From Candidatus Aminicenantota bacterium (GTDB lineage: Bacteria > Acidobacteriota > Aminicenantia > S016-38), in assembly GCA_027062035.1 (NCBI GenBank), contig JAMOUL010000358.1:1-22194 (forward strand): a DNA stretch of 22,194 bases, written 5' to 3'. This document shows positions 8,088 through 15,051 of the stretch, piece after piece. The notes below the pieces were generated by a model. It saw nothing but the letters and a program-made list of their open reading frames with translations. It did no database searches and was not told where the DNA came from. The stretch's first letter is position 1. Every line of letters begins with the position of its first letter. A program made the translations under genes and the position numbers.

Positions 8088-8122
8088 GAAGTTATATTAA
8101 CAAATAGGGTATAATAGGAAAA
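8088..8122. promoter_or_regulatory. 35-base divergent promoter region between the MurG-MurJ fusion and the lipid kinase gene
   Basis: Only 35 bases separate the two divergent start codons, so both promoters must overlap or extend into coding sequence. On the plus strand a perfect TATAAT lies at 8110-8115, seven bases before the GTG at 8123. On the minus strand a TAATAT ends six bases before the ATG at 8087. Neither gene has a convincing Shine-Dalgarno at normal spacing (AGGA at 8116-8119 is only three bases from the GTG), and I see no good -35 hexamers. The geometry suggests very short or absent leaders on both transcripts. This is inference from -10-like boxes only. Confidence 0.45.
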
Positions 8123-8968
8123 GTGAAAGAAAAGGCAGTTCTATTATTAAACCCGGCTGCAGGAAAACGGAAAGAATTAAAGGAGTCCATCCTTCATATC
8201 CTCCGGGAAAAATACGATCTCGAAGTTATAAAGGCCAGCGGAAAGGAAAAAACAAATGAGCTCCTCTTTAAAATTTCCCCTGATTTTGTGTTCGTGGCAG
8301 GAGGCGATGGAACAGTAAACAGCATCCTTCCCTTTCTTTACAGGAGTAATGCAGAGATGGGGCTTATTCCCTTCGGTTCTGGTAATGGCCTTGCAAGAAA
8401 CCTCAAATTACCTCTGGATCCGGAAAAGGCGGCAAGAAGGCTTTTAAAGCCAAAGCGCATAAAGGTAGACCTTGGAATAATTAACGATGAAATTTACTTT
8501 ATAAATGTTGCGGGAGTTGGTTTCGACGGATACATAGCTCACCAGTTCGAAAAATCAAAAAGAAGGGGAATTTCTCCATATGTGGCAGCTGCCCTGAAGG
8601 GATATTTTAATTTTCAGGAGTTCTTTTATGAATATGAAGGAATCCGCGGAAAGGCATTCCTTATTGCTATTGCCAATTTCCAGCAATATGGAGGAGAAGC
8701 GAGGATTGCCCCCGGAGCAAAGCCCGGTGATGGTCTTATGGATATAGTATTCTTGCGTAAACCGCCCTTAAGTTACGCCATGGCAAACTTTCCCCGTCTT
8801 TTTACAGGAAATCTGGAAAAATTGAGACTTTATAAAAGGATCAAGAGGGAAAGTATTGAAATTCACTTAACTCCCACACAACCTTCCCACTATGATGGAG
8901 AAGCGGGCCCTCTTCTCTCATGTATCAAACTTAATGTAAAGAAGAGGGCCCTTCGTTTACTTAGATAA
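8123..8968 (+). CDS. Diacylglycerol/sphingosine kinase-family lipid kinase (YegS/DgkB-like)
   Basis: A 281-residue protein with the DAGK catalytic domain at the N-terminus: LLLNPAAGK at about 8-16, the nucleotide-binding VAGGDGTVNS near 58-67 and FGSGNGLARNL near 83-93. NVAGVGFDGYIA follows in the middle, and the C-terminal part has PGAKPGDGLMDI and HYDGEAG, all usual for the YegS/DgkB/BmrU group. Members phosphorylate diacylglycerol or a related lipid with ATP at the membrane, often to recycle diacylglycerol from lipid or cell-wall reactions; the exact substrate here cannot be told. The start is GTG at 8123, the only one that keeps the first beta strand. It is the only complete plus-strand gene in the window. 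Its last 60 bases hold a 12-bp inverted repeat, and its stop codon directly abuts the exbD stop on the other strand. Confidence 0.88.
   Translation: MKEKAVLLLNPAAGKRKELKESILHILREKYDLEVIKASGKEKTNELLFKISPDFVFVAGGDGTVNSILPFLYRSNAEMGLIPFGSGNGLARNLKLPLDPEKAARRLLKPKRIKVDLGIINDEIYFINVAGVGFDGYIAHQFEKSKRRGISPYVAAALKGYFNFQEFFYEYEGIRGKAFLIAIANFQQYGGEARIAPGAKPGDGLMDIVFLRKPPLSYAMANFPRLFTGNLEKLRLYKRIKRESIEIHLTPTQPSHYDGEAGPLLSCIKLNVKKRALRLLR
8905..8951. terminator. 12-bp perfect inverted repeat in the 3' end of the lipid kinase gene, possible terminator
   Basis: GGGCCCTCTTCT at 8905-8916 is matched exactly by AGAAGAGGGCCC at 8940-8951, with a 23-base loop. The plus-strand sequence that follows (TTCGTTTACTT) is only moderately T-rich, and there is no T-tract on the minus-strand side. 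It lies wholly within the last 21 codons of the lipid kinase gene, just before two abutting convergent stop codons. A role in ending one or both convergent transcripts is plausible because no intergenic space is left for a terminator. The repeat is seen directly; the function is inferred. Confidence 0.5.
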
Positions 8969-9406
8969 TTATTCCGTAGCTTTCTCTGTCAGTATTCCCA
9001 GAACCTCTACCCCTTCGGACCTGATCTTAACAAGAACATCGGATATTACATCAAAGGTTATTTCCTTATCTGCTTTGATGTATACAACCTTGCTTGGTAA
9101 AGTTTCCAAGGCATCCGCCAGCTTTGGCCCCAGGTCATCCAGGATCTTAATCTCCTCGATCTTTCCTCTATTGGAAATATAATATCTGGGCTTCTTAGTC
9201 ACAGGATCAATCGCTATACCTACATAAACCATATTAGAGGGTTCCGGCTGATTTGTAGTATGTAATGCTTCAGGGAGCCTCACCACAACTCCAGATGCAA
9301 CCATGGGGGTAATGATCATGAAGATGATCAGAAGAACGAGAAGAACATCACAAAAAGGAACGACGTTGGGTTCTGACTTTACTCCGCCACCGATTTCTGC
9401 TCCCAT
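8969..9406 (-). CDS. exbD: ExbD/TolR-family biopolymer transport protein
   Basis: A 145-residue protein with a short cytoplasmic N-terminus, one membrane helix (about 18-38) and a periplasmic C-terminal domain, the normal ExbD/TolR architecture. The conserved proton-pathway aspartate is Asp20 in NVVPFCDVLLVLLIIFMI. It follows exbB by 16 bases and tonB is upstream, so it is assigned to a TonB energising complex and not to Tol-Pal (no tolA, tolB or pal nearby). The domain after residue 60 has the usual VYIKADKEITFDVISDVL pattern. The ATG is preceded by GAGGGG. A CDVLL form replaces the more usual VDVML around the aspartate. Confidence 0.92.
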   Translation of the reverse strand: MGAEIGGGVKSEPNVVPFCDVLLVLLIIFMIITPMVASGVVVRLPEALHTTNQPEPSNMVYVGIAIDPVTKKPRYYISNRGKIEEIKILDDLGPKLADALETLPSKVVYIKADKEITFDVISDVLVKIRSEGVEVLGILTEKATE

Positions 9407-9422
9407 TATTACCCCTCTCTTA

Positions 9423-10100
9423 TTATGCTTCTTTTATTTCTCTGGAGAAATAATCTATTATTTCAGAGCCTGCGTTTGCCATCTCTGCAGTGAGAACCTC
9501 GACCTGCGCCAGATGGAAGTTATAGAACCAGACTGCAGGAATTGCCACGAAAATTCCAGCACCTGTAGTAACAAGTGCCTCTGCAATTCCAGCGGCAACT
9601 GTTCCGATTCCACCGGCTCCAGTTATAGCCATGCTATGGAATGCATTAATGATTCCGAAAACGGTTCCAAACAATCCGATAAATGGAGCGGTAGAACCAA
9701 TGGTTGCAAGGGCATTGAGTCCTCTTTTAAGCTCCTTGTTAACTTTTGTAACAGCTCTTTCAATGGCTCTCTGAGTTGCTTCAAGTCTCGCTTCAACCGG
9801 AACGCCAAGCTCTGTCTGATGCTGATACTCCTGGAGAGCTGCAGCAACTACTTTTCCGAGATGGCTGCGGCGGAAGTTGTTCCTTGTTGCCAGAGCTATA
9901 GCCTCATCAATTTTCTCCTCTTTGAGGAGCTTTGCCAGTTTGGGCGCAAGGGCCTTACTCTGCTTTTTAACCATGCTGTAATAAATAATCCTTTCAATTC
10001 CAACTGCAAGGGTCCATATGGAGAGAACAATCAGCGTCACAAACACGCCTTTAGCTAACAGCCCCATGGATGCCCAAAGTTCTGCAGGTGTTAGTTGCAT
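9423..10100 (-). CDS. exbB: ExbB/TolQ/MotA-family proton channel protein
   Basis: A 225-residue protein with three predicted membrane helices: about 17-40, 133-155 and 170-195. The family signature is seen as LATIGSTAPFIGLFGTVFGIINAF followed by GIAEALVTTGAGIFVAIPAV. The long cytoplasmic stretch between helices one and two (about 45-130) is Lys/Glu/Ala-rich, as expected. With ExbD it forms the proton-driven motor that energises TonB in the inner membrane. The ATG is preceded by a strong GGGAGGT. It lies 19 bases after tonB and 16 before exbD, so the three genes form a compact transcription unit. TolQ is a possible alternative but the adjacent tonB favours ExbB. Confidence 0.94.
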   Translation of the reverse strand: MQLTPAELWASMGLLAKGVFVTLIVLSIWTLAVGIERIIYYSMVKKQSKALAPKLAKLLKEEKIDEAIALATRNNFRRSHLGKVVAAALQEYQHQTELGVPVEARLEATQRAIERAVTKVNKELKRGLNALATIGSTAPFIGLFGTVFGIINAFHSMAITGAGGIGTVAAGIAEALVTTGAGIFVAIPAVWFYNFHLAQVEVLTAEMANAGSEIIDYFSREIKEA

Positions 10101-10119
10101 TCTATACCTCCCTTAGTTT

Positions 10120-10875
10120 TTATTTAAGATAGAATTTTACTGTTACTGAAAACTTAACGGGCCTTGGGATCCCGTTTATTATCATGGGTTCATATTTCCA
10201 CTGTCTTACCGCATCTATAGCAGCTTTGGTAAGAAGAGGATGAGGTGAACTCAGCACCTTTATTCTAACCACGTTACCATAGATATCAGTTATACACTGG
10301 AGAATCACCACGCCCTGAGCTCTGATTCTTTTGGCAAGTTCCGGATATTCCGGTTTGACAAATTTAATACGCTTTGGCGGCTGAATGAGAACCTGTGCGT
10401 TCTCTATATCCCCACCGACTTCTCCTCCAACAAGGTCTACAAGGCTTCCGCCCTCTACCCCGCCTTCGATTCCGCCTTCAACTCCACCTTCAACGCCCTC
10501 GTTTAAACCCTGAAGTCCTTCGAGAAGGCCCTGATCTGCTTCTTCTGGAACCTCTTCCGGGATATCCAGGGGTGCCACAAGTGCCTGAGTCTGCTGTTTT
10601 TCCTGCTTCTTCTTCTGCAGCTGTTTTAGCTTCTCCTGAAGTTTTTTGTTAACCTTTTTACCTCCCTTTGGTGGTGGAGGAGGTGGAGGTGGTGGAGGTG
10701 GTGCGAGAAAAGCCGCATTTACCTCGTATTTTGGTACATTGGAGCCTGTCAGAATTGGAATAATGACCAGCGCTCCTATTATTATAAGATGGAATACTAT
10801 TGATAAAATGCTTGTCAGGGTTACTTTCCCTTTTTCCCTTTTAGGAGTGGAAGCTATCATCCATTCTGTAAACAT
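10120..10875 (-). CDS. tonB: Energy transducer TonB
   Basis: A 251-residue TonB. Residues about 22-45 form the single N-terminal membrane helix. Then come AAFLA and a run of 11 prolines, a Lys/Gln-rich helical stretch (KLQEKLKQLQKKKQEKQQ), and a Glu/Gly-rich segment with four [VI]EGG units near residues 125-145. The C-terminal TonB domain starts about residue 165 (PPKRIKFVKPEYPELAKR) with the usual GVVILQ, DIYGNV and AIDAVRQWKYEP elements. It spans the periplasm to pass ExbB/ExbD energy to outer-membrane transporters. I chose the ATG at 10873-10875 because GGAGG stands five bases upstream (10881-10885); an in-frame TTG 12 bases earlier overlaps that Shine-Dalgarno. No TonB-dependent receptor gene is in the window. 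Confidence 0.93.
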   Translation of the reverse strand: MFTEWMIASTPKREKGKVTLTSILSIVFHLIIIGALVIIPILTGSNVPKYEVNAAFLAPPPPPPPPPPPKGGKKVNKKLQEKLKQLQKKKQEKQQTQALVAPLDIPEEVPEEADQGLLEGLQGLNEGVEGGVEGGIEGGVEGGSLVDLVGGEVGGDIENAQVLIQPPKRIKFVKPEYPELAKRIRAQGVVILQCITDIYGNVVRIKVLSSPHPLLTKAAIDAVRQWKYEPMIINGIPRPVKFSVTVKFYLK

Positions 10876-10892
10876 ATTTACCTCCAAATCTT

Positions 10893-10920
10893 ATTATAAC
10901 ACTTATGACCACCAAACCAA
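10893..10920 (-). promoter_or_regulatory. Sigma70-type promoter of tonB-exbB-exbD
   Basis: Reading the minus strand, TTGGTT (10915-10920) is followed after 16 bases by a perfect TATAAT (10893-10898) with an extended TG immediately upstream (TGTTATAAT). Transcription would start about 7 bases on, giving a leader of roughly 10-15 bases that includes the GGAGG at 10881-10885. It sits in the 73-base gap after secF, so tonB can be expressed apart from the Sec genes. I see no Fur-like palindrome. Confidence 0.6.
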
Positions 10921-10948
10921 CACTTTTTTTCAAAAATTCTGGAGTCAT

Positions 10949-12094
10949 TTATTTTAAAAGTCCCTTAAGTCCATAGAATTTATGCCATACACTGAGCCAT
11001 GCACATGACTGATAAATTGAGGAGTATGTACCGACAATAACACCTATCAACATGGTCAGGGCAAATCCCTTAATAACCTCTCCTCCGAAAAGATAAAGAG
11101 CCAGAAGGGCAAGCAACGTTGTCCCGGAGGTCAACACGGTTCTCGATAGTGTCTGATTAATACTATCGTTGAGGAGCTTATCGAAATTCGCCTCCTTTCT
11201 CTTCCTGAAAGCCGGCATATTCTCCCTGACTCTGTCGAAAACCACGATGGTGTCGTTTATGGAATAACCGACTATTGTAAGGATCGCCGCAACAATTTGA
11301 AGGTTAAATTCAATGTTTAGAAAGTAGATGAATGCCAGGGTAACAAGAACGTCATGGGCCAGGGTGAGTACGGAAGAAATCCCGTAGAGGAATTTAAATC
11401 TGAAAGCAATGTAAATAAGCATTCCGAGCAATGCCCAGATAGTGGCAAGAATAGCCTTATGTCTTAATATTTTTCCAACCTGTGGTCCCACATATTCAAC
11501 CCTCATTATAGATACGGTGCCGAGGAAGGTTTTCTCCTTGAGATAATCCAGGGGGGCCTTGGGAATGCCAGCCTCCCTCAGTTCTTCAAAGCTTCTTATT
11601 ATCTTGTTTTTCTTTTTCAGGTCTGCAATCTTCTTTGCCCATGCTATAGCCTTTTCCTCTGGAAACCCCTGGGCAAGAATATCCCTTATTTCCTCTTCTG
11701 AAAGCAGGTTAAGGTTCTGTTTTTGAGCTGCCAGATTCTTTTCTTCCGGAGTCATTAAAACGCCGATTATCTTCTTTGCTATTTTCAGATGCTCTTCTTC
11801 CTCTCCTGTGCCCATCTTTTCTACCCTGATTATGTATTCATCACTGGAATTTTCCACAGCCTGTATTATAGCGGACTTAAATCCTGCCTCTTTAAGATCG
11901 TTCCTTATCTGGTCAATCTTTACAGGATGAGCAAATTTAACCTGAAGAAGGGTTCCACCTACGAAATCTATCCCATAATTCAACCCATTTCTGTTAATAA
12001 ATATGAGTCCCGACACGATTATGACGGCCGAGACAAAAAAGGCAATATATTTGGCCTTCAAGAAGTTTATATTAGGTCTCTTGAATAACTGCAT
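10949..12094 (-). CDS. secF: Protein translocase subunit SecF with an insert in its periplasmic domain
   Basis: A 381-residue SecF. It opens with the first membrane helix (about 15-33) and the family motif YGIDFVGGTLLQVKF, and ends with the five-helix RND-type bundle, including SSVLTLAHDVLVTLAFIYF, TIVGYSINDTIVVFDRVREN and SRTVLTSGTTLLALLALY. With SecD it uses the proton gradient to pull secreted proteins out of SecYEG. Usual SecF proteins are about 300 residues; here an insert of roughly 60 residues (about 114-173) rich in Glu, Lys and Ala sits in the first periplasmic domain, before EYVGPQVGK. Part of it (KNKIIRSFEELREAGIPKA) resembles a helix-hairpin-helix segment. It follows secD by 10 bases, with AGGGGG as Shine-Dalgarno. 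Confidence 0.95.
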   Translation of the reverse strand: MQLFKRPNINFLKAKYIAFFVSAVIIVSGLIFINRNGLNYGIDFVGGTLLQVKFAHPVKIDQIRNDLKEAGFKSAIIQAVENSSDEYIIRVEKMGTGEEEEHLKIAKKIIGVLMTPEEKNLAAQKQNLNLLSEEEIRDILAQGFPEEKAIAWAKKIADLKKKNKIIRSFEELREAGIPKAPLDYLKEKTFLGTVSIMRVEYVGPQVGKILRHKAILATIWALLGMLIYIAFRFKFLYGISSVLTLAHDVLVTLAFIYFLNIEFNLQIVAAILTIVGYSINDTIVVFDRVRENMPAFRKRKEANFDKLLNDSINQTLSRTVLTSGTTLLALLALYLFGGEVIKGFALTMLIGVIVGTYSSIYQSCAWLSVWHKFYGLKGLLK

Positions 12095-12104
12095 TTCTAT
12101 CCCC

Positions 12105-13646
12105 CTATATGCTTATTTTTTCAACTTTCCGCTTGCCAAAATAAATTAACTCGAAGATCGCCTTGGACACGAACACAGCGGTAAATATTGAAGCAAGTAT
12201 ACCTATAATAAGTGTTACTGCAAAACCCTTTATTGGTCCTGTACCAAAACTGAAGAGGAAGATGGCTGCAATTATTGTGGTCAGATTAGCGTCAAGTATT
12301 GTTGTAAATGCTCTGGAAAAGCCAGCATCTATAGCTGCAAGGGGCGATTTACCTGCAGCGAGCTCCTCCCTTATTCGCTCAAAAATGAGAACATTCGCAT
12401 CAACTGACATACCAATAGTAAGAACAATTCCCGCTATACCCGGCAAAGTAAGAGCTGCTCTGAACAAAGCGAGCGCCCCAAATATTATGAGCATGTTCAT
12501 AAGCAATGCAATGGTTGCATTTACACCTGCCAGATTGTAGTAAACGATCATAAAGAGCATAACCAGGATGAGGGCCAGAATTGAAGCCTTCAACCCCTTC
12601 CTTATAGAATCAGCTCCCAGGGAAGGACCTATGGTTCTTTCCTCTATTATCTTTATAGAAGCGGGCAATGAGCCTGTCCTCAGAATTAAGGCAAGGTCAT
12701 GGGCTTCCTCGGAAGTAAAGCTTCCCTCTATAATACCGCTATCGAAGATGGTGGACCTGATGTTGGGTGCGCTTTCTATTACATTATCAAGCACTATAGC
12801 AAGCTGTCGGCCAATGTTCTGACTGGTAACCTTCTCGAATTTTCTGGCTCCCTCGGCATTTAACTGAAAACAAACTGCTGGAAGGTTGTATTTGTCGGCG
12901 CACCTTCTCGCAGTTTTCAGGTCCCTTCCTGTAACTGCAGCAGCCCTTTCCACAACGTAATATCCCTTGCCCTTACTTGGAAGGATCTGAAGATCCTCTG
13001 GCAATTTTCCACCGTACTTTTTCAGCGCCTCTTCCTTTGTTGGGAAAGGCCCATCCTTTACCAGCTTAAGCTCCAGCAACGCAGTATTTTTTATCAGAGC
13101 TCTTACCCTTTTGGGATTGTCAACCCCGGGTAATTCCACAACTATCTGGTCTCCCTTAATACCCTGCCGTTGGATTACCGGTTCAGCTATTCCAAACTCG
13201 TCCACCCTTCTTCTTATAGTTTCAAGGGCTTCTTCAACCGCATTTTCCCTTATACTGGAAATGACCTTGGGCTTAAGGGTAAGCTCTGCTTTTCCTTCCA
13301 CCACACCTGAATACTCCCAGTTAGAAACAAAATTGGCTTTAATTACGGCATCAAAATCGGATTCCCTGTCCGCAGGAACACCTTCTACTACAATGGTCGC
13401 TATTCCCTTACCGTAAATGTTGCCTACCTTAATCCCCTCATCTTCAAGCAGGGATTTCAGTCTGAGAATCTCCTGGTCCCTTTCCATTTTCACCGCATCA
13501 TCGGTAACCACCTGTAATACCAGATGCATTCCCCCTTTGAGGTCCAGTCCGAGTTTAATCTTTTCGGAAGGGGGAAGCATAAAATAAATGGAAAAGGCGA
13601 TAACCAGGAAAATCAGGATAAATTTCCACTCAACCTTTCTCTTCAT
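12105..13646 (-). CDS. secD: Protein translocase subunit SecD
   Basis: A 513-residue SecD of normal bacterial size. It has an N-terminal membrane helix (about 8-25), the GG motif KLGLDLKGGMHLVLQV, a large periplasmic P1 region with RRRVDEFGIAEPVIQRQG and IVVELPGV, the NLPAVCFQLNAEGARKFEKVT head segment, and a five-helix bundle near residues 345-505 with MSVDANVLIFERIREEL and GFSRAFTTILDANLTTIIAAI. It partners with SecF and YajC at SecYEG. It begins two bases after yajC, and its Shine-Dalgarno GAGGT is formed by the last yajC codons and stop, so translation is probably coupled. Confidence 0.97.
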   Translation of the reverse strand: MKRKVEWKFILIFLVIAFSIYFMLPPSEKIKLGLDLKGGMHLVLQVVTDDAVKMERDQEILRLKSLLEDEGIKVGNIYGKGIATIVVEGVPADRESDFDAVIKANFVSNWEYSGVVEGKAELTLKPKVISSIRENAVEEALETIRRRVDEFGIAEPVIQRQGIKGDQIVVELPGVDNPKRVRALIKNTALLELKLVKDGPFPTKEEALKKYGGKLPEDLQILPSKGKGYYVVERAAAVTGRDLKTARRCADKYNLPAVCFQLNAEGARKFEKVTSQNIGRQLAIVLDNVIESAPNIRSTIFDSGIIEGSFTSEEAHDLALILRTGSLPASIKIIEERTIGPSLGADSIRKGLKASILALILVMLFMIVYYNLAGVNATIALLMNMLIIFGALALFRAALTLPGIAGIVLTIGMSVDANVLIFERIREELAAGKSPLAAIDAGFSRAFTTILDANLTTIIAAIFLFSFGTGPIKGFAVTLIIGILASIFTAVFVSKAIFELIYFGKRKVEKISI

Positions 13647-13648
13647 TT

Positions 13649-13960
13649 TTACCTCTTGGTTGTTACTGTAGCTACATAATTCTTTATCACTTCAAGCTTT
13701 GTACCCTTGGAGTCTATCTCTATTCTGTCCTCGTAAACGGCAGTAACCTTGCCTACTATTCCTCCAGCTGTTATGATCCCATCTCCCACCTGAATGGAAT
13801 TGACCATTTCCTGGTGCTTTTTCTGCCGTTTCTTCGCAGGAAGTATTAAAAGAAAATAGAATATAACAAAAATAAGGGCTATCATTATCAGGGAACCCAT
13901 AAATCCTCCACCCTGGGCGGCTCCCTGAGAAGCTGTCTGTGCGTAAAGTGTTCCTATCAT
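13649..13960 (-). CDS. yajC: Preprotein translocase accessory protein YajC
   Basis: A 103-residue protein of typical YajC length and order: a short N-terminus, one membrane helix (about 23-43, SLIMIALIFVIFYFLLILP), then the basic AKKRQKKHQEMVNS and a cytoplasmic domain with VGDGIITAGGIVGKVTAVYEDRIEID. YajC joins SecD and SecF in the Sec holotranslocon. The gene starts in an ATGA overlap with tgt and ends two bases before secD, the common tgt-yajC-secD-secF order of many bacteria. Confidence 0.95.
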   Translation of the reverse strand: MIGTLYAQTASQGAAQGGGFMGSLIMIALIFVIFYFLLILPAKKRQKKHQEMVNSIQVGDGIITAGGIVGKVTAVYEDRIEIDSKGTKLEVIKNYVATVTTKR

Positions 13961-15051
13961 TTCTTCCTCCAGATTTTTTTTGTCTCCCTCAGAAATTCCC
14001 CAAGGGAATTATCCTTTATATATTTACGAATTTTTATCATTGTGTCAAGAAAGAATTTCAGGTTTATATAAGTATTATAAAGTGCAGAATTAATGTGAGA
14101 CGAAGAATAAAGATGCCTCAAAAGGGAGCGGGAAAAGGGCAATTCCTGATCCACCAGGGAAAAATCTTCCCTGAATTCATTTCTCTTTATATTTAGCTTC
14201 CCCACCTCTGTAAAAACCTGACCTCTCCTTCCGTTTCTGGTGGGTATTACACAGTCAAAGAGATCAACCCCGAGAGAAACTGCTTTAACAATCTGATATG
14301 GCTCTCCTATGCCCATAAGATACCTGGGTTTATCCTCAGGCAGGTATTGATTTACAACCTCGATACTACGGAACATGTCATCCTCATCCTCACCAACTCC
14401 CAAACCTCCAATAGCATATCCATCAAAGTTCAGGGATGATAGTTCCATTGCCGAAGTCCTTCTCAGATCATCGAAGACACCTCCCTGAACTATACCGAAA
14501 ACCGCCATCTCCTTTCCCAATTCCTCCTTCTTTCTGGCAGCCCTGTGGGCCCATTCTACAGTTCTTCGGGTTGCATCTTCTACATCTTCTCTGGGGCTCT
14601 CATTAGAGACGAAATGGTCAAGAACCATGGCTATATCCACTTTCATTCTGAACTGATATTCCAGCACGGATTCAGGGGTAAGAAAGTGTCTGGAACCGTC
14701 TATGTGGGAAAAGAACTCAATTCCCTCGTCCCTTACCCTTACCATGCGGGAAAGACTGAAAACCTGAAATCCTCCGGAATCGGTAAGAACTGATCCTCTC
14801 CAGCCCATAAACCTGGAAAGTCCTCCAGCCTTTTCAATTACATCTATTCCGGGTCTAAGATAAAGGTGATAAAGATTGGAAAGCAAAAGCCTGTATCCCA
14901 TATCCCATAATTGCTGGGGGAAAACTCCCTTCACAGCACCTTCTGTACCCACCGGCATAAAGGCAGGTGTCAGAACAGGTCCGGACTTAGTATGGAGAAC
15001 TCCAACCCTTGCCGCTGAATTTTTATCCCTCCACAAAACCTCGAACTTCAT
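13957..15051 (-). CDS. tgt: tRNA-guanine transglycosylase lacking the usual zinc site
   Basis: A 364-residue Tgt. The catalytic barrel is intact: TDSGGFQVFSL (Asp91), GIVQGG (Gln189), AIGGLGVGE, and the nucleophile Asp266 in VDLFDCVIPTRNGR. The enzyme exchanges guanine 34 for a 7-deazaguanine base in GUN-anticodon tRNAs (queuosine pathway). What is odd is the C-terminal zinc subdomain: the usual CxCxxC segment before YSRAYLRHL is missing, the protein reading LVDQELPFSRSLLRHL (about 299-314), a loss of about six residues, and the fourth ligand, the His of TIHNL, is Ile in TYINL (about 327-331). All four zinc ligands are therefore absent. It is chained by ATGA overlaps to the YchF-like gene upstream and yajC downstream. 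No other queuosine gene is in the window. Confidence 0.93.
   Translation of the reverse strand: MKFEVLWRDKNSAARVGVLHTKSGPVLTPAFMPVGTEGAVKGVFPQQLWDMGYRLLLSNLYHLYLRPGIDVIEKAGGLSRFMGWRGSVLTDSGGFQVFSLSRMVRVRDEGIEFFSHIDGSRHFLTPESVLEYQFRMKVDIAMVLDHFVSNESPREDVEDATRRTVEWAHRAARKKEELGKEMAVFGIVQGGVFDDLRRTSAMELSSLNFDGYAIGGLGVGEDEDDMFRSIEVVNQYLPEDKPRYLMGIGEPYQIVKAVSLGVDLFDCVIPTRNGRRGQVFTEVGKLNIKRNEFREDFSLVDQELPFSRSLLRHLYSSSHINSALYNTYINLKFFLDTMIKIRKYIKDNSLGEFLRETKKIWRKK

Noticed and set aside
9303..10058. 251-codon plus-strand open frame opposite exbD and exbB
   Set aside because: It is antisense to two clear genes, its Cys/Ser/Asn-rich composition is unlike a real protein, and it has no recognisable motif; a shadow of the codon pattern on the other strand.
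10430..10500. Short tandem repeats as a possible CRISPR or regulatory array
   Set aside because: They are in-frame codons of the Glu-Gly linker of TonB, with no spacers.
10876..10887. TonB start at the TTG 12 bases upstream
   Set aside because: The TTG overlaps the GGAGG that correctly spaces the ATG at 10875.
10646..10957. Plus-strand frame encoding a glycine run
   Set aside because: The glycine run is the complement of the tonB proline codons, so this is a shadow frame.
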